Shown here: positions 46,951 to 55,896 of the stretch, piece after piece | Layout: each line of letters opens with the position of its first letter | Numbering within the stretch: position 1 is the stretch's first letter | NCBI GenBank assembly: GCA_030644725.1 | Contig: CP130629.1 | Span: 2,867,501-2,931,500, forward strand | From: Candidatus Electrothrix communis | GTDB taxonomy: Bacteria > Desulfobacterota > Desulfobulbia > Desulfobulbales > Desulfobulbaceae | Direction: 5' to 3' | Length of the DNA stretch: 64,000 bases | Position numbers and translations under genes: made by a program | Notes under the pieces: model-generated | The model's database searches: none | Told to the model about the DNA's origin: nothing | What the model saw: only the letters and a program-made list of their open reading frames with translations

Positions 46951-48522
46951 CTACCTTGTCGCCGTAAGCTCTTCATTTTTAAGAATATATTTCTCGCCAG
47001 TATGCGGACAGATAGCTTCCCCATCCCCTTGTAGCGGGAGCCCCAGTTTCTCCCCATGCCTGCTCATCCACCCGGATTGTTTTGCTGGATTGCCAGTCAT
47101 CAAGGCAAAGGCTGGGACATCACGGGTAACAACCGCTCCAGCACCGATAAAGGCGGACTCACCGATTTCAGTGCCGCATATAATGGTGGCATTAGCACCG
47201 ATGGTTGCCCCCTTACGAATAATCGTCTTTCTGAATTCTTTTTTTCTGGAAACAGCGGATCGTGGATTCAAAACATTGGTGAACACCATAGAAGGGCCAC
47301 AAAAGACATCGTCTTCCAACTCCACCCCGTTATACACAGAAACGTTATTTTGAATTTTGCATCCTGAGCCGATCCGTACATCTGGCCCGATAACAACATT
47401 TTGACCGATAGAACAGGATTCTCCGATTATACTTCCTGAGAGTATATGAGAAAAATGCCAAACTTTTGTACCTGCCCCAATCTGAACGTTATCGTCAACC
47501 TTGGCTGTTTCGTGGATATCAAAGCTCGTATTTGATCTGGCAACCGGTACCAAAGCAGTATTTCCTTTTTCCAACGACTCCTGACAACAATTCAGTACAG
47601 TAAGAACTCTCAGGCCCTCTTCACCATCTGTCCTCGGTCGGCTTCGCTTCGCTATACAGTCAAGAAAATGGGCACACTCTGCACGTAAAGGCTCCTCTTG
47701 TTCAGCATGCACCATGACAGCTTCAGCCCGATCTGCTACGGGAATATTACCCTCCCATTTGACAGTATGCGGGTAAAGCTGCAATTTTTCTTCCCACGGA
47801 GCTGTGTCATTAAACACGGCCATTTGCTTATCACCGACAACCACTAACATCTGCTCTTTAAATGGGTGCAGCCAGGAAACAAAAATATGGGCTCGCGTCC
47901 CTGACGGGAAATTCAATAAGGTGACCGTGGTATCAGCGATCTGTTGGTGGAGAAAATTTCCTCCCTGGGCGCAGACGGTCGTCGGCATCTCTCCAGTGAG
48001 CCCCAAGATGACAGAAATATCATGAGGAGCAAAGGACCAGAGAACATTTTCCTCTCGCCGCAGTTTACCAAGATTGAGTCGATTGGAATAGATGTACTGA
48101 ATCCTGCCAAGCTCACCAGCGTCTATCAACTCTTTTAATTTGAGAACCAGGGGATGATACCAAAGGAGATGTCCGATCATTAAAATCCGACCTTCTTCTT
48201 TGGCTATTCTGTTTAGCTCTTTCCCCTCTTTTTCAGATAAACAGAGTGGCTTTTCAACATAAACATCTTTTCCGGCAAGCAAGGCTTCTTTCGCCAGTGT
48301 TGCGTGCGTCACAGCAGGTGTAGAAATTGCAACTCCAGTTATATCGGGATGATTGATCACCTCGGAAAAAGATACACTGAACTTGACATCAGGATAATCA
48401 TTTTTAAATAACGCTAGGGTATCTGGATTGCTATCGCAGATACTATGCAGCGCATTTAAGGCGTGAAAATTCCGAACCAGATTTTTGCCCCAATAGCCGG
48501 ATCCTATGACTGAAATTTTCAT
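46951..48522 (-). CDS. Fusion of sugar-nucleotide oxidoreductase and N-acetyltransferase (WbpB/WbpD-like)
   Basis: A ~523-residue fusion. Start set at ATG 48522 ([12 protein letters not shown]), which follows AAGGAAA. Residues 1-320: Gfo/Idh/MocA oxidoreductase with [12 protein letters not shown] (NAD fold), [14 protein letters not shown] and [10 protein letters not shown]. Residues about 345-500: left-handed beta-helix acetyltransferase ([60 protein letters not shown]). The two activities oxidise UDP-N-acetylglucosaminuronic acid at C3 and acetylate the 3-amino group, the WlbA/WlbB (WbpB/WbpD) steps to UDP-2,3-diacetamido uronic acids. The intervening aminotransferase is not obvious in the window. 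Confidence 0.85.
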   Translation of the reverse strand: MKISVIGSGYWGKNLVRNFHALNALHSICDSNPDTLALFKNDYPDVKFSVSFSEVINHPDITGVAISTPAVTHATLAKEALLAGKDVYVEKPLCLSEKEGKELNRIAKEEGRILMIGHLLWYHPLVLKLKELIDAGELGRIQYIYSNRLNLGKLRREENVLWSFAPHDISVILGLTGEMPTTVCAQGGNFLHQQIADTTVTLLNFPSGTRAHIFVSWLHPFKEQMLVVVGDKQMAVFNDTAPWEEKLQLYPHTVKWEGNIPVADRAEAVMVHAEQEEPLRAECAHFLDCIAKRSRPRTDGEEGLRVLTVLNCCQESLEKGNTALVPVARSNTSFDIHETAKVDDNVQIGAGTKVWHFSHILSGSIIGESCSIGQNVVIGPDVRIGSGCKIQNNVSVYNGVELEDDVFCGPSMVFTNVLNPRSAVSRKKEFRKTIIRKGATIGANATIICGTEIGESAFIGAGAVVTRDVPAFALMTGNPAKQSGWMSRHGEKLGLPLQGDGEAICPHTGEKYILKNEELTATR

Positions 48523-48549
48523 TTCTTGATTTCCTTGCATGATATTTAT

Positions 48550-48696
48550 CTACTGAGATTCAGCAATCTGCGCGGTCATATTCCTTTCCTTCTCGTTAAT
48601 GCAATATTCCAAGCATTGACAGTTTCGTGAAAAATCAAAAACATCCTTTTCCCGCAAAGCGCGGATATCGAACTTGCCCCGCAAAAGACACAATTT
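48550..48696 (-). pseudogene. Cysteine-rich C-terminal gene fragment
   Basis: A 48-codon open stretch, without a start codon, bounded upstream by a TAG at 48697-48699 and ending at a TAG at 48550-48552. It reads [17 protein letters not shown]..., then CQCLEYC and EKERNMTAQ. The cysteine spacing suggests the metal-binding end of a larger enzyme, but I cannot name a family. It lies between the WbpB/WbpD-like fusion and the glycosyltransferase remnant, so it may be leftover coding DNA from a rearrangement. Confidence 0.35.
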
Positions 48697-48707
48697 CTAG
48701 CTTTTTG

Positions 48708-49095
48708 CATGCCCATTATCCTGGTATCATGCCAATACCTCTCAAGCAGCCTATTGCAATAACAGAAAAAACTCTGATCTGGAAAACAATCATCCTCTAG
48801 AATTATACCCTCTTCTTCATGTTCAAAAAACTAGGTTATCGCACTGCTGACTGACATTTTACAACCAAGGTTTTGATCCCGAAAGAGAGTTTTTACCTCG
48901 CAATCCCAATCAACACCGGTTGCTATTTCACGAACTTTAGCTACTCTCTCAGCTTCTCCATACTTATCATCCCTAAAACCGCCCGCCGCAATGTACAGTT
49001 TACAAGATCTTGCTTTTTTTAATTGATTCTAAAAAAAGTGTTGTTGTTTTAGGGCGATTGTAAACAAGAAAAAGTATAGGACAGTTTAAAGGCAT
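48708..49095 (-). pseudogene. Glycosyltransferase remnant (nucleotide-diphosphosugar transferase)
   Basis: Missed by simple ORF calling. From ATG 49095 the minus strand reads MPLNCPILFLVYNRPKTTTLFLESIKK, then is broken by an extra A (T7 at 49014-49020). After correction it continues SCKLYIAAGGFRDDKYGEAERV, then VDWDCEVKTLFRDQNLGCKMSVSSAIT, where a TAG (48831-48833) replaces an expected TGG, then [25 protein letters not shown] and [12 protein letters not shown]. This matches the first half of the same superfamily as 45744-46916 (NRP, LGC, EDDC motifs). The C-terminal half is missing. ATG 49095 lies next to the stop of 49097-49768. Confidence 0.8.
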
Positions 49096-49096
49096 G

Positions 49097-49768
49097 TCAT
49101 CTACCGGTTGAAACTTTTGATATCTTCATGTTACGCTTTGGTTTTACTGGTTTCACCCCATCGACAATTAATGAAGTATATGCTGTTTTATTAATCGTAT
49201 TCCTGGGATCAAACCTCGTTGATCGTACCACAAAGCCATTATCAATGGTCCATTCCTGATAATTGAATATGCCATTTTCATCAAAAAACTCTAAAACAGT
49301 TATTTCAAACCCAGCCTTTTCAAATAGGTCAGAAAGCGTCTGATAATTGTACAAAACTTGATGATCATCACTGCCAATCCCTGTACCACCAGGCTTAACA
49401 TAATTAATGTATTCTTGGTCGTCATGAAAGCCATCAGGCACAGCCACCCTTAAGCGACCACCAGGCATTAAATAATCATAACAATTTTTCAAGGCTATAA
49501 AAGACTCCTCAATAGTCAAATGTTCCCAAACATGTTCAGCCAAGAAGATATTGACATTTCTCCTTGGAAAAAAATTGGCAAAAGATTTTTTATCCGTAAT
49601 ATCAATCTCAGGAAAATTAGTTTCAATCCAACCGTCTTGCTTCGTTGGGCCAGCTCCCAGAATAACCTTCAAGTCACCATCACACTGAGCTATCTTTTTT
49701 TTAAACGCTCGTTTTCTGGCCAATCTTTCCAAAAAGGTTCTTAGTTTCTTTTTAAGCATCAATATCAA
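49097..49768 (-). CDS. SAM-dependent methyltransferase-like protein
   Basis: A 223-residue protein of a predicted SAM-methyltransferase type that carries VILGAGPTKQDGWIETN near residue 35 in place of the usual motif I GxGxG, a VNIFLAEHVWEHLTIEE block (motif IV-like) and LMPGGRLRVAVPDGFHDD. The loop-like first motif means catalysis is unproven. It stands just upstream of the glycosyltransferase remnant. Start ATG 49768 has no strong ribosome site. Confidence 0.75.
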   Translation of the reverse strand: MILMLKKKLRTFLERLARKRAFKKKIAQCDGDLKVILGAGPTKQDGWIETNFPEIDITDKKSFANFFPRRNVNIFLAEHVWEHLTIEESFIALKNCYDYLMPGGRLRVAVPDGFHDDQEYINYVKPGGTGIGSDDHQVLYNYQTLSDLFEKAGFEITVLEFFDENGIFNYQEWTIDNGFVVRSTRFDPRNTINKTAYTSLIVDGVKPVKPKRNMKISKVSTGR

Positions 49769-49961
49769 AAACTCTCATAGAGCAATAAAAACTTGCTTTC
49801 ATTGCTACAGATGTTTGATGGTATTATTTTAGGCTCATGTTGGATTCTGGGGTCTTTTTCACCCCTAACATGATAACTATTTGATTTTACGAAATACGTA
49901 GCACTGCATGAACCACGTGCGCCCTTAAGAGTATTTTTTGTAATTTCAAACACTTGAGTTC

Positions 49962-49969
49962 GATTTGTC
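49962..49969. repeat. IS target-site duplication (left)
   Basis: GATTTGTC immediately left of the IS terminus, repeated exactly at 51755-51762 immediately right of the other terminus. An 8-bp duplication made by transposition; exact identity indicates a recent insertion. Confidence 0.85.
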
Positions 49970-51754
49970 GGCTACCAACTTAAGCCGGGACAGAAAGTAA
50001 ATTCAAAGGGTTACTCTTGACATGTTTTCTCGGCTTACGAGGCAGGGGCAACTCGCCCACTTGGTGCAGCAACCATTCAAATAAGTCCGGTGGCTTTTCA
50101 CCAAACAATCGTTGCGCTGCTGTACTGCCATCTGAGCGTTTTGTGAAATAATTATGCATAACGGTAAGCGATTTGAGACGATTTGAATTCAATCCTCTAT
50201 TATTATGATGAATTTGTGACAAGAATCCGTTACGTCCTTCGACAGCAGAGGAAGCTCGATGAAATTTTCCCACCATTTCCTCGGCCCAATTTTGCCAAAA
50301 GAAAATCTCATCCTCGCTAAATGTTCCAGTCAAGGCATGCGCCTGAAAGACGACCAAAGCTTTTTCCCATACTTTTTCATATTCTTTTCGAAGGGTTGGG
50401 TTCTTAGTTTTTCTTGCCTGATTGTACCAATACACCGTAGGCAAAAGATGGTACATTGCCCAATCCAGCAGTTCCTTGCTCCTCTTTCCCAGCCCTATCA
50501 GGTTAGTGAACACATACAACCACCAAAAATCAATTGATGGGACCAATTCTTTTATTTGATTCTTAAATTTCTTCATAACGCCGGTATTGTCGTTAATACC
50601 TTGTTTGCAGGCCAGCGTTTCAATATTCTTGGCTTGCTCTCGCAGCTCTTTTGCAACGTTTGCAGAATCTTGCGGTTTATTGTCGTCCAGTTTGAACGGA
50701 TGCACCGTTTTTGATATTTTCCTTATTGTTCCACGGTAGTTATCCAGATCTTGCGTGGCTTTTTGGTCTTGAGCCCGTGCTTCTTCGACCTGCTTCACTT
50801 TGGAGGCCACAATTTTTTTGTTTGCTCCTCTTTTTTCAGCTTTTTCAAGACTTGACTCGCACTTATCCAACTGTCTTTTCGTCGTGCTCTTACGGCGGCC
50901 TAAAGTTGAGCCCATCCATTTACTGATATCGTGCAAGCCGTGAAAAATATCAGCGTTGTGATCACATTTAAGCCCGACCACAGCCAACTTTATTAACGCT
51001 TTAGCTCGATCAGATACCATCAGCTGAACGTGTACACCTAACTCCTCAAGGCGTGGTTCCAACATTTTAAACCAGGTATCAAAACTTCTGTCATCAGCGA
51101 CATCCTCTAAAATTAAATAACCCGATGACAGGTCCATAAATACCAGAATGAGTGCATTGCAGAAAAATGTTTCGTCCGCCGCACCGATCACCTCTTTGAA
51201 TACATCTTTATAATTTTGTTCAACTTCTTTTTGAAACCTGATAATTGCATCCTGAAGCTGAGAGAGTCTGGTTCGTATAGGCGTGGGTGATACCCCGATA
51301 TGCGTGTCGAGTCGAAGCACCTTGAAATATTCGGAAAGGGTGTCCGCTCCTATTCCATGTTGCACACCGAATATCAACAAGGTGGCAAAAAAATGCCTGC
51401 GAATCCACTCATACCCCTCTTCATGTTCCCACAAAACAGATTCGGGATAGATATTTCTTCTTTGAATTCCTTTAACTTGTCGAAACGCACTACTTTTGCT
51501 TGTATTCGCTTCTTTTGCCAGTTGTTCGTAGGTAAGCTTGTCTGACTTCCCCAGAGCCGCAAAAACTCTGCCACCGATAGATCGTATTTTTTCCGTTAAT
51601 GCTTTCATAACGGAAATATGCTATTTTTTTACGAGCAGTTAAAGTATTTTTTCAATAAACTTATTTTTCATAGACTTCTGGCAATCAAAAACGATATTTC
51701 AGGTTATGATTTTTTGGGACGAGGTTCATTTTGTCCCGGCTTAAGTTGGTACCC
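49970..51754. mobile_element. Complete insertion sequence, 1785 bp
   Basis: A single-ORF IS with 23-bp inverted terminal repeats: left GGCTACCAACTTAAGCC... (49970-49992) and right ...GGCTTAAGTTGGTACCC (51732-51754), differing at one position. Both ends are flanked by the identical 8-bp direct repeat GATTTGTC. The encoded transposase (49980-51608) is intact, so the copy could be active. The 8-bp duplication and the DDE-type transposase do not point to an IS family I can name with confidence. It is inserted between a methyltransferase-like gene and a decayed GT2 gene. Confidence 0.92.
49980..51608 (-). CDS. DDE transposase (DUF6399-like)
   Basis: A 542-residue transposase. N-terminal helix-turn-helix about 25-48 (LTYEQLAKEANTSKSSAFRQV). 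Candidate catalytic acids: Asp145 (GAADETFFCN), Asp200 (LMVSDRAKAL) and a Glu near 465 (SAVEGRNGFLSQIHHNNRGL), the last resembling the DUF6399 C-terminal segment of related transposases. A charged, probably coiled-coil insertion lies at about 235-300 between the second and third acids. The stop codon TAA lies inside the left inverted repeat (CTTAAG), so the terminal repeat also encodes the C-terminal VPA. No Shine-Dalgarno is visible. Confidence 0.85.
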   Translation of the reverse strand: MKALTEKIRSIGGRVFAALGKSDKLTYEQLAKEANTSKSSAFRQVKGIQRRNIYPESVLWEHEEGYEWIRRHFFATLLIFGVQHGIGADTLSEYFKVLRLDTHIGVSPTPIRTRLSQLQDAIIRFQKEVEQNYKDVFKEVIGAADETFFCNALILVFMDLSSGYLILEDVADDRSFDTWFKMLEPRLEELGVHVQLMVSDRAKALIKLAVVGLKCDHNADIFHGLHDISKWMGSTLGRRKSTTKRQLDKCESSLEKAEKRGANKKIVASKVKQVEEARAQDQKATQDLDNYRGTIRKISKTVHPFKLDDNKPQDSANVAKELREQAKNIETLACKQGINDNTGVMKKFKNQIKELVPSIDFWWLYVFTNLIGLGKRSKELLDWAMYHLLPTVYWYNQARKTKNPTLRKEYEKVWEKALVVFQAHALTGTFSEDEIFFWQNWAEEMVGKFHRASSAVEGRNGFLSQIHHNNRGLNSNRLKSLTVMHNYFTKRSDGSTAAQRLFGEKPPDLFEWLLHQVGELPLPRKPRKHVKSNPLNLLSVPA

Positions 51755-51762
51755 GATTTGTC
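51755..51762. repeat. IS target-site duplication (right)
   Basis: GATTTGTC, the exact partner of 49962-49969, next to the right terminal repeat of the IS. Confidence 0.85.
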
Positions 51763-51807
51763 TTCTGGTGCTACAATAAGACCCTGAAACACAACATGAG
51801 CCTTATT

Positions 51808-52704
51808 TTATATATTGAAAGAGTTAGGCAATATTTTTTTTTTCAATTTGGATAGGAAAACCAATAAACTATTTTTTATTTTATGAAAAACTATACAAAA
51901 CGCTCTTTTCCAAAAAGGGTAAATTAGTCTTGTTAGTCTTTTTTTCGGAGATATTAATATTATAAAGGTAGAACGAAAAATTGGATTTGAAACATACCTT
52001 TTTGAAAATACATTCCTAATAGAGACCAACACACCAGAATCAGGAAGAAAATGCATCCCTGTTTCATCATGATCAATCTCCAGATGGAATGAAGGGGTAG
52101 TTCTCAACTGGAAACCTTTCTTATAAGCTCTTATGGTATATTCATAATCTGAGCCATAGTGCGGTAATATTTTAGGATAAAAGCCACCAATTTCTATAAT
52201 ATCACTAAATCTTAATAAAAGACCACGAGTTGAAAGACAATTAATAACTTCACCTTTTTTCGCAACTGTAAATCGATGCATTTTCAAGTCAGCTACCACA
52301 CGATTCAACTGGCTCCATAGTAGTTTCATCAAGGCTTTGAGCTAAAAGAAGTGTCTTTTTCTTATTTTCTAAAAAGCAACCCCCTTACTTAAAAATTTTG
52401 ATTTGATAACAACATCATCATTTATAATTAAAACTATATCATCTCGATTAACATTATGTTTTTTAAGCCAATTAATTCCCTGCTGCAAGCAACCTGCCCA
52501 CCACCAATTCCCCGTACCCTTTATAACAGTTGCATCTGGAAGATACCCTTTCACCATCTCCTCTGTACCATCAACTGATCCATCATCTATTAAAATTAAA
52601 TGGTAATTATCCCATGTTTGACCAAGCAAACCGATAATAAATCTTTCTGTTATCTTTTTTCGGTTATGCACAGGAAGAAGAATGTGAATTTTTTTATCAT
52701 TCAT
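51808..52704 (-). pseudogene. GT2-family glycosyltransferase, disrupted in the middle
   Basis: The first part (52369-52704) reads IHILLPVHNRKKITERF, YHLILIDDGSVDGTEE and IVLIINDDVVIKSKFLSKGVAF, then a stop. The last part (51808-52332) reads VADLKMHRFTVAKKGEVINCLSTRGLLLRFSDI, EIGGFYPKILPHYGSDYEYTIRAYKKG, a typical GT2 C-terminal half. Both are in the same frame but are separated by two stops. Reading one base off from the GCTTTTTAG tract gives FLENKKKTLLLAQSLDETTMEPVESCG, which bridges them, so the patch has a one-base loss in a T run and a second compensating loss of two bases near 52310. The protein is almost certainly nonfunctional unless these are assembly errors. Confidence 0.8.
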
Positions 52705-53650
52705 TCTTCAAGAAATACAAAAAATTATCACCAATCCCCATAGAGTCAAAAAAACGGGTCATTAAATGATTCATCTTAGTTTTGCGATGAATTTCAATTA
52801 TCCTATTCAGCTTTTTCTGTTCCAGATCGGAAGGTTTACTCAAGGGATCCCAAAACACTGATTTTTTTCCTACATCAGGATATACTGATAAATGCATCCA
52901 TTGAAAATACAACCATTCTGAACTGGTAATCGTTTTTATCCGCTCTACAATTAAGCCGGATTTTTTAGCAGCTATCTTCATTGATTTTCGTGAAAAAAAC
53001 TGAAGATGATACGGGGCGTGCCAGTTAATCCACCGCTTGCCAAAGACCCTTGCTCCCCAGCCGTTTGCATTAGGCAGTGTGAGGATAACCGTCCCCTTAG
53101 GCTTGAGTATTTTCTTTACCCCCTGTAACGCCTTCACAGGATCAACAAAGTGCTCAAGCACCTGGTGCATAGTGATATAATCAAAAAAATCGGATGGATA
53201 AACATCAGAATCGAATAAGCCTACATGGACATCAAATCCAAATTTATCGGCAATACGCTTAATGTTATGATCCGCCTCAACACCGTAAGCCTCGCACCCT
53301 CTTTGTTCATGATACGCCAGAGATTGCCCAAGTCCACAACCGACATCAAGAACTCGTACATTTCGAGGTATCCAATAATAAGCTGCCGATGAATTCCCAT
53401 TAAGCCAGGGCAAAAATCCTGTCTTTTTGCCATATGGTTGAAATAATGATAAATCGAAACTCGAACGAGGATAGTATTGAGTGTATAATTCTATCAATTC
53501 ATCATCTGACATGCGACATTGCAAAAAAATATGGCCACACTCCAAGCATTTGTTTAAATGATACAATTCAGGATAACCATACCTGTCGTCAAACAGCTGG
53601 TATAAAACTTTTCTTTTATTGCTATTACAAACTATACAGTTCTTTTTCAT
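52697..53650 (-). CDS. SAM-dependent methyltransferase with N-terminal zinc-ribbon-like domain
   Basis: A 317-residue protein. Residues 1-45 hold CIVCNSNKR...KCLECGHIF, a four-cysteine metal-binding module seen in sugar C/O-methyltransferases. The class I methyltransferase fold follows: VRVLDVGCGLGQSLAYH (motif I), GVEADHNI, FDYITMHQVLEHFVDPVKAL (motif IV) and LKPKGTVILTLPNANGWG. Likely methylates a nucleotide sugar or glycan intermediate. Overlaps the disrupted GT2 gene by 8 bp. Confidence 0.88.
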   Translation of the reverse strand: MKKNCIVCNSNKRKVLYQLFDDRYGYPELYHLNKCLECGHIFLQCRMSDDELIELYTQYYPRSSFDLSLFQPYGKKTGFLPWLNGNSSAAYYWIPRNVRVLDVGCGLGQSLAYHEQRGCEAYGVEADHNIKRIADKFGFDVHVGLFDSDVYPSDFFDYITMHQVLEHFVDPVKALQGVKKILKPKGTVILTLPNANGWGARVFGKRWINWHAPYHLQFFSRKSMKIAAKKSGLIVERIKTITSSEWLYFQWMHLSVYPDVGKKSVFWDPLSKPSDLEQKKLNRIIEIHRKTKMNHLMTRFFDSMGIGDNFLYFLKNE

Positions 53651-53657
53651 GAAAACA

Positions 53658-54344
53658 TTAACTCGAATTTAGTGTGTTTTCAATTTCTAAAATATCTGAA
53701 ATATTCCACATTTTTTTATTGATAAAGAGCTTCGCCGCTTTTTTTAATTGAGATTCTGGATAATCCCACCATTTCAATTTGTTTAGCCTATCAATGACAT
53801 CATTGTCAAATCTGGTACGAATTAATTTCGCAGGAACACCGCCAACAATCGCATACGGTGGAACATCTTTCGTAACAACAGACCCAGCGGCTATGATAGC
53901 CCCATCACCGACAGTAACTCCATCCAAGATAACAGAGCGTAAACCAACCCATACATCATTACCAATTTTTACAGGTGGCAGTTCATCAAAATCACTTTCA
54001 GCAGCAAAGGTAATCCCAACTTGCTTTCTCAAGGAATAAAAAATTGGATGGATGCTCAAATAATTAACAGGATGCCGACCAATACCTCCAACAATACATT
54101 GAGGCCCTATACAGCAAAATTTTCCAATCTCAGTATAGAACACTCTTGTATCTGAAGATAAATAAGAAAAACCACCCAGTTTCGAATCAACTAATATACA
54201 CCCATCTGATACTCTACTATATCTTGAAAGAGAGTCATAGTTATCAACTTTTGCTGAATCAAAAACAATTGCTCCCTCAGGTAATTCTTGAGTTTTTTCT
54301 TTTTTTGATTTGAAGATTTTTTTAAACTTTTCTGAAAAATACAA
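53658..54344 (-). CDS. Hexapeptide-repeat sugar acetyltransferase (CatB/XAT-like)
   Basis: A ~228-residue left-handed beta-helix acetyltransferase. Hexapeptide repeats: [75 protein letters not shown]. The start is uncertain: a TTG at 54344 follows AGGGAGG by about 11 nt, while a TTG at 54371 has no ribosome site and overlaps the neighbour by 11 bp. Likely acetylates a sugar hydroxyl or amine. Closely resembles 44998-45753 in its C-terminal half. Confidence 0.85.
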   Translation of the reverse strand: MYFSEKFKKIFKSKKEKTQELPEGAIVFDSAKVDNYDSLSRYSRVSDGCILVDSKLGGFSYLSSDTRVFYTEIGKFCCIGPQCIVGGIGRHPVNYLSIHPIFYSLRKQVGITFAAESDFDELPPVKIGNDVWVGLRSVILDGVTVGDGAIIAAGSVVTKDVPPYAIVGGVPAKLIRTRFDNDVIDRLNKLKWWDYPESQLKKAAKLFINKKMWNISDILEIENTLNSS

Positions 54345-54360
54345 ATTGACACCGGCCTCC

Positions 54361-55236
54361 CTACAATCCAAGAGCTTGTTTTAACTTAATTTTTGGAAAA
54401 ACATCAACATAGGAACTTTGATCATAATTACAGTTAAAGATCTTACCATGCAGCCGGTATAGTTCCTTATATTTTTTAAAAATATATGCGTGTCTCCTCA
54501 TTTGAAATTCTGAATCAGCAAAATCAACTTTTGACTCATCAAGTCCAACTTTATGTTGCATCTTATGATCATAAAAATAGTTAAATATGCCATTAAACCA
54601 ATCATGATCCATACCTAATAAATATATCGGAGAGAACCCGAAATAAATGGCAATCGCTATTGCAGTCTCGGAAACAGACCAAACATTAGGTAAAGTCTCT
54701 GGAACAATTTGATCTATAACCTCTTCATTCCAATGTGTACAGCCGTACCATAAGACCTCTCTACCCTGAAACAGGTTTACTTTTTCAACAGTGACCTTAT
54801 CAGCTATATCCATAATAATTTTTGTAGACAAGGGCAGCCTGTCGTTCATATCACTTAGCCAATCAATAAATTTTTTCTCACCGTACAAACGTGAATGGTG
54901 TTTAAAAATATTAGGGAGTATGTGATATGCAGGAGAGATAGATGTTATCGCAGGATGGACATAAACATTGCTGACAGTGATGCATTTTTTTCCTGCAAGA
55001 TCTTCTATATTTTGCTTTTTTATTGAAGACCCGGCTCCGATGATAAAACACTCTTCTTTTTGACAAGTATCTTTATATGATCTTAAATTACTTTGAAAAA
55101 GCTCAAATTCATTTTTCTTCTTATTACCGTTCTCGCTCCTAGCTCGAATGAATTGTTTAGCTTCCCACCATCCGACAACTAAACCATGCGGTATAGAAAA
55201 AAGAAAAATTGATCTAATCAGCTTCGTCATATCCAT
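54361..55236 (-). CDS. DUF115 / GT42-sialyltransferase-like protein
   Basis: A 291-residue protein with a short N-terminal hydrophobic segment, then [29 protein letters not shown] and [27 protein letters not shown]. The GxGxS opening and the late GxxIYLxGxDxxW block are arranged as in DUF115 (MptE-like) proteins and in GT42 sialyltransferases. In a region that makes nonulosonic acids, a role in handling or transferring such a sugar is attractive but unproven. Confidence 0.6.
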   Translation of the reverse strand: MDMTKLIRSIFLFSIPHGLVVGWWEAKQFIRARSENGNKKKNEFELFQSNLRSYKDTCQKEECFIIGAGSSIKKQNIEDLAGKKCITVSNVYVHPAITSISPAYHILPNIFKHHSRLYGEKKFIDWLSDMNDRLPLSTKIIMDIADKVTVEKVNLFQGREVLWYGCTHWNEEVIDQIVPETLPNVWSVSETAIAIAIYFGFSPIYLLGMDHDWFNGIFNYFYDHKMQHKVGLDESKVDFADSEFQMRRHAYIFKKYKELYRLHGKIFNCNYDQSSYVDVFPKIKLKQALGL

Positions 55237-55266
55237 TTATTTAAGAACCCTTCCCTTTTATAACGA

Positions 55267-55896
55267 TTACTTAAGCCATTTTACAATTTCAAAAACTTCA
55301 GCACGAGGAACGCCTATCCTTTGCCCGGCATTCACAGATTCATTTCTAAAAAACTCTATCCATTTCCGTCCTGTCCTTTCAAGCTCAGACTTGTGTGCCT
55401 CAATAGCCATCTTTTTCAAATTCCAATATTTTGATATATCTACATAGAAGTTTCCTTTAAAATCCAATGTAGAATGGTACCAGTTTGAACGGTACATGAG
55501 CATTCTTGGAACATGACGACAACCATGCAATGATGCTCGCGCTAACGCCTGGTGATCATGATGGACATCACCTTGCCAATGTGTATAAACACACTCGATA
55601 TTGTTTTCTTCTACAAGATTAACAATATCGAGGTTTAATGAATCAACAAATTCAAGCTCTAATGTTTTAAACCTACCACAACGTAAATTAGTCACACTAA
55701 GGACACGCATGGCATCCCGACCTTCACTTTGAGCGGTTTCTGTCGAACGAATCACCTTATTATTAGGATCTACATACCCGGAATCAGTAGCGACATAAAC
55801 CGTAACAGTGTCTCCTTCAGCTATATGACGGGCAATCGTCCCGCCACAGCCGAGTTCCACGTCATCAAAATGAGCTCCAATTGCAAGTATATTCAT
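55267..55896 (-). CDS. PIG-L family deacetylase
   Basis: A 209-residue LmbE/PIG-L metal-dependent deacetylase: AHFDDVELGCGGTIARH (the zinc-binding AHxDD motif with Phe in place of the usual Pro) and WQGDVHHDHQALARAS (the second metal histidine motif), plus TAQSEGRDAMRVL. These enzymes remove N-acetyl groups from sugars or sugar nucleotides. It is followed by the WbqC-like gene with no gap. Confidence 0.9.
   Translation of the reverse strand: MNILAIGAHFDDVELGCGGTIARHIAEGDTVTVYVATDSGYVDPNNKVIRSTETAQSEGRDAMRVLSVTNLRCGRFKTLELEFVDSLNLDIVNLVEENNIECVYTHWQGDVHHDHQALARASLHGCRHVPRMLMYRSNWYHSTLDFKGNFYVDISKYWNLKKMAIEAHKSELERTGRKWIEFFRNESVNAGQRIGVPRAEVFEIVKWLK

Noticed and set aside
52369-52704. Treating the two GT2 halves as two independent genes
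   Set aside because: Each lacks the other half of a normal GT2 fold, and they are in one frame separated only by a short patch with two indels.
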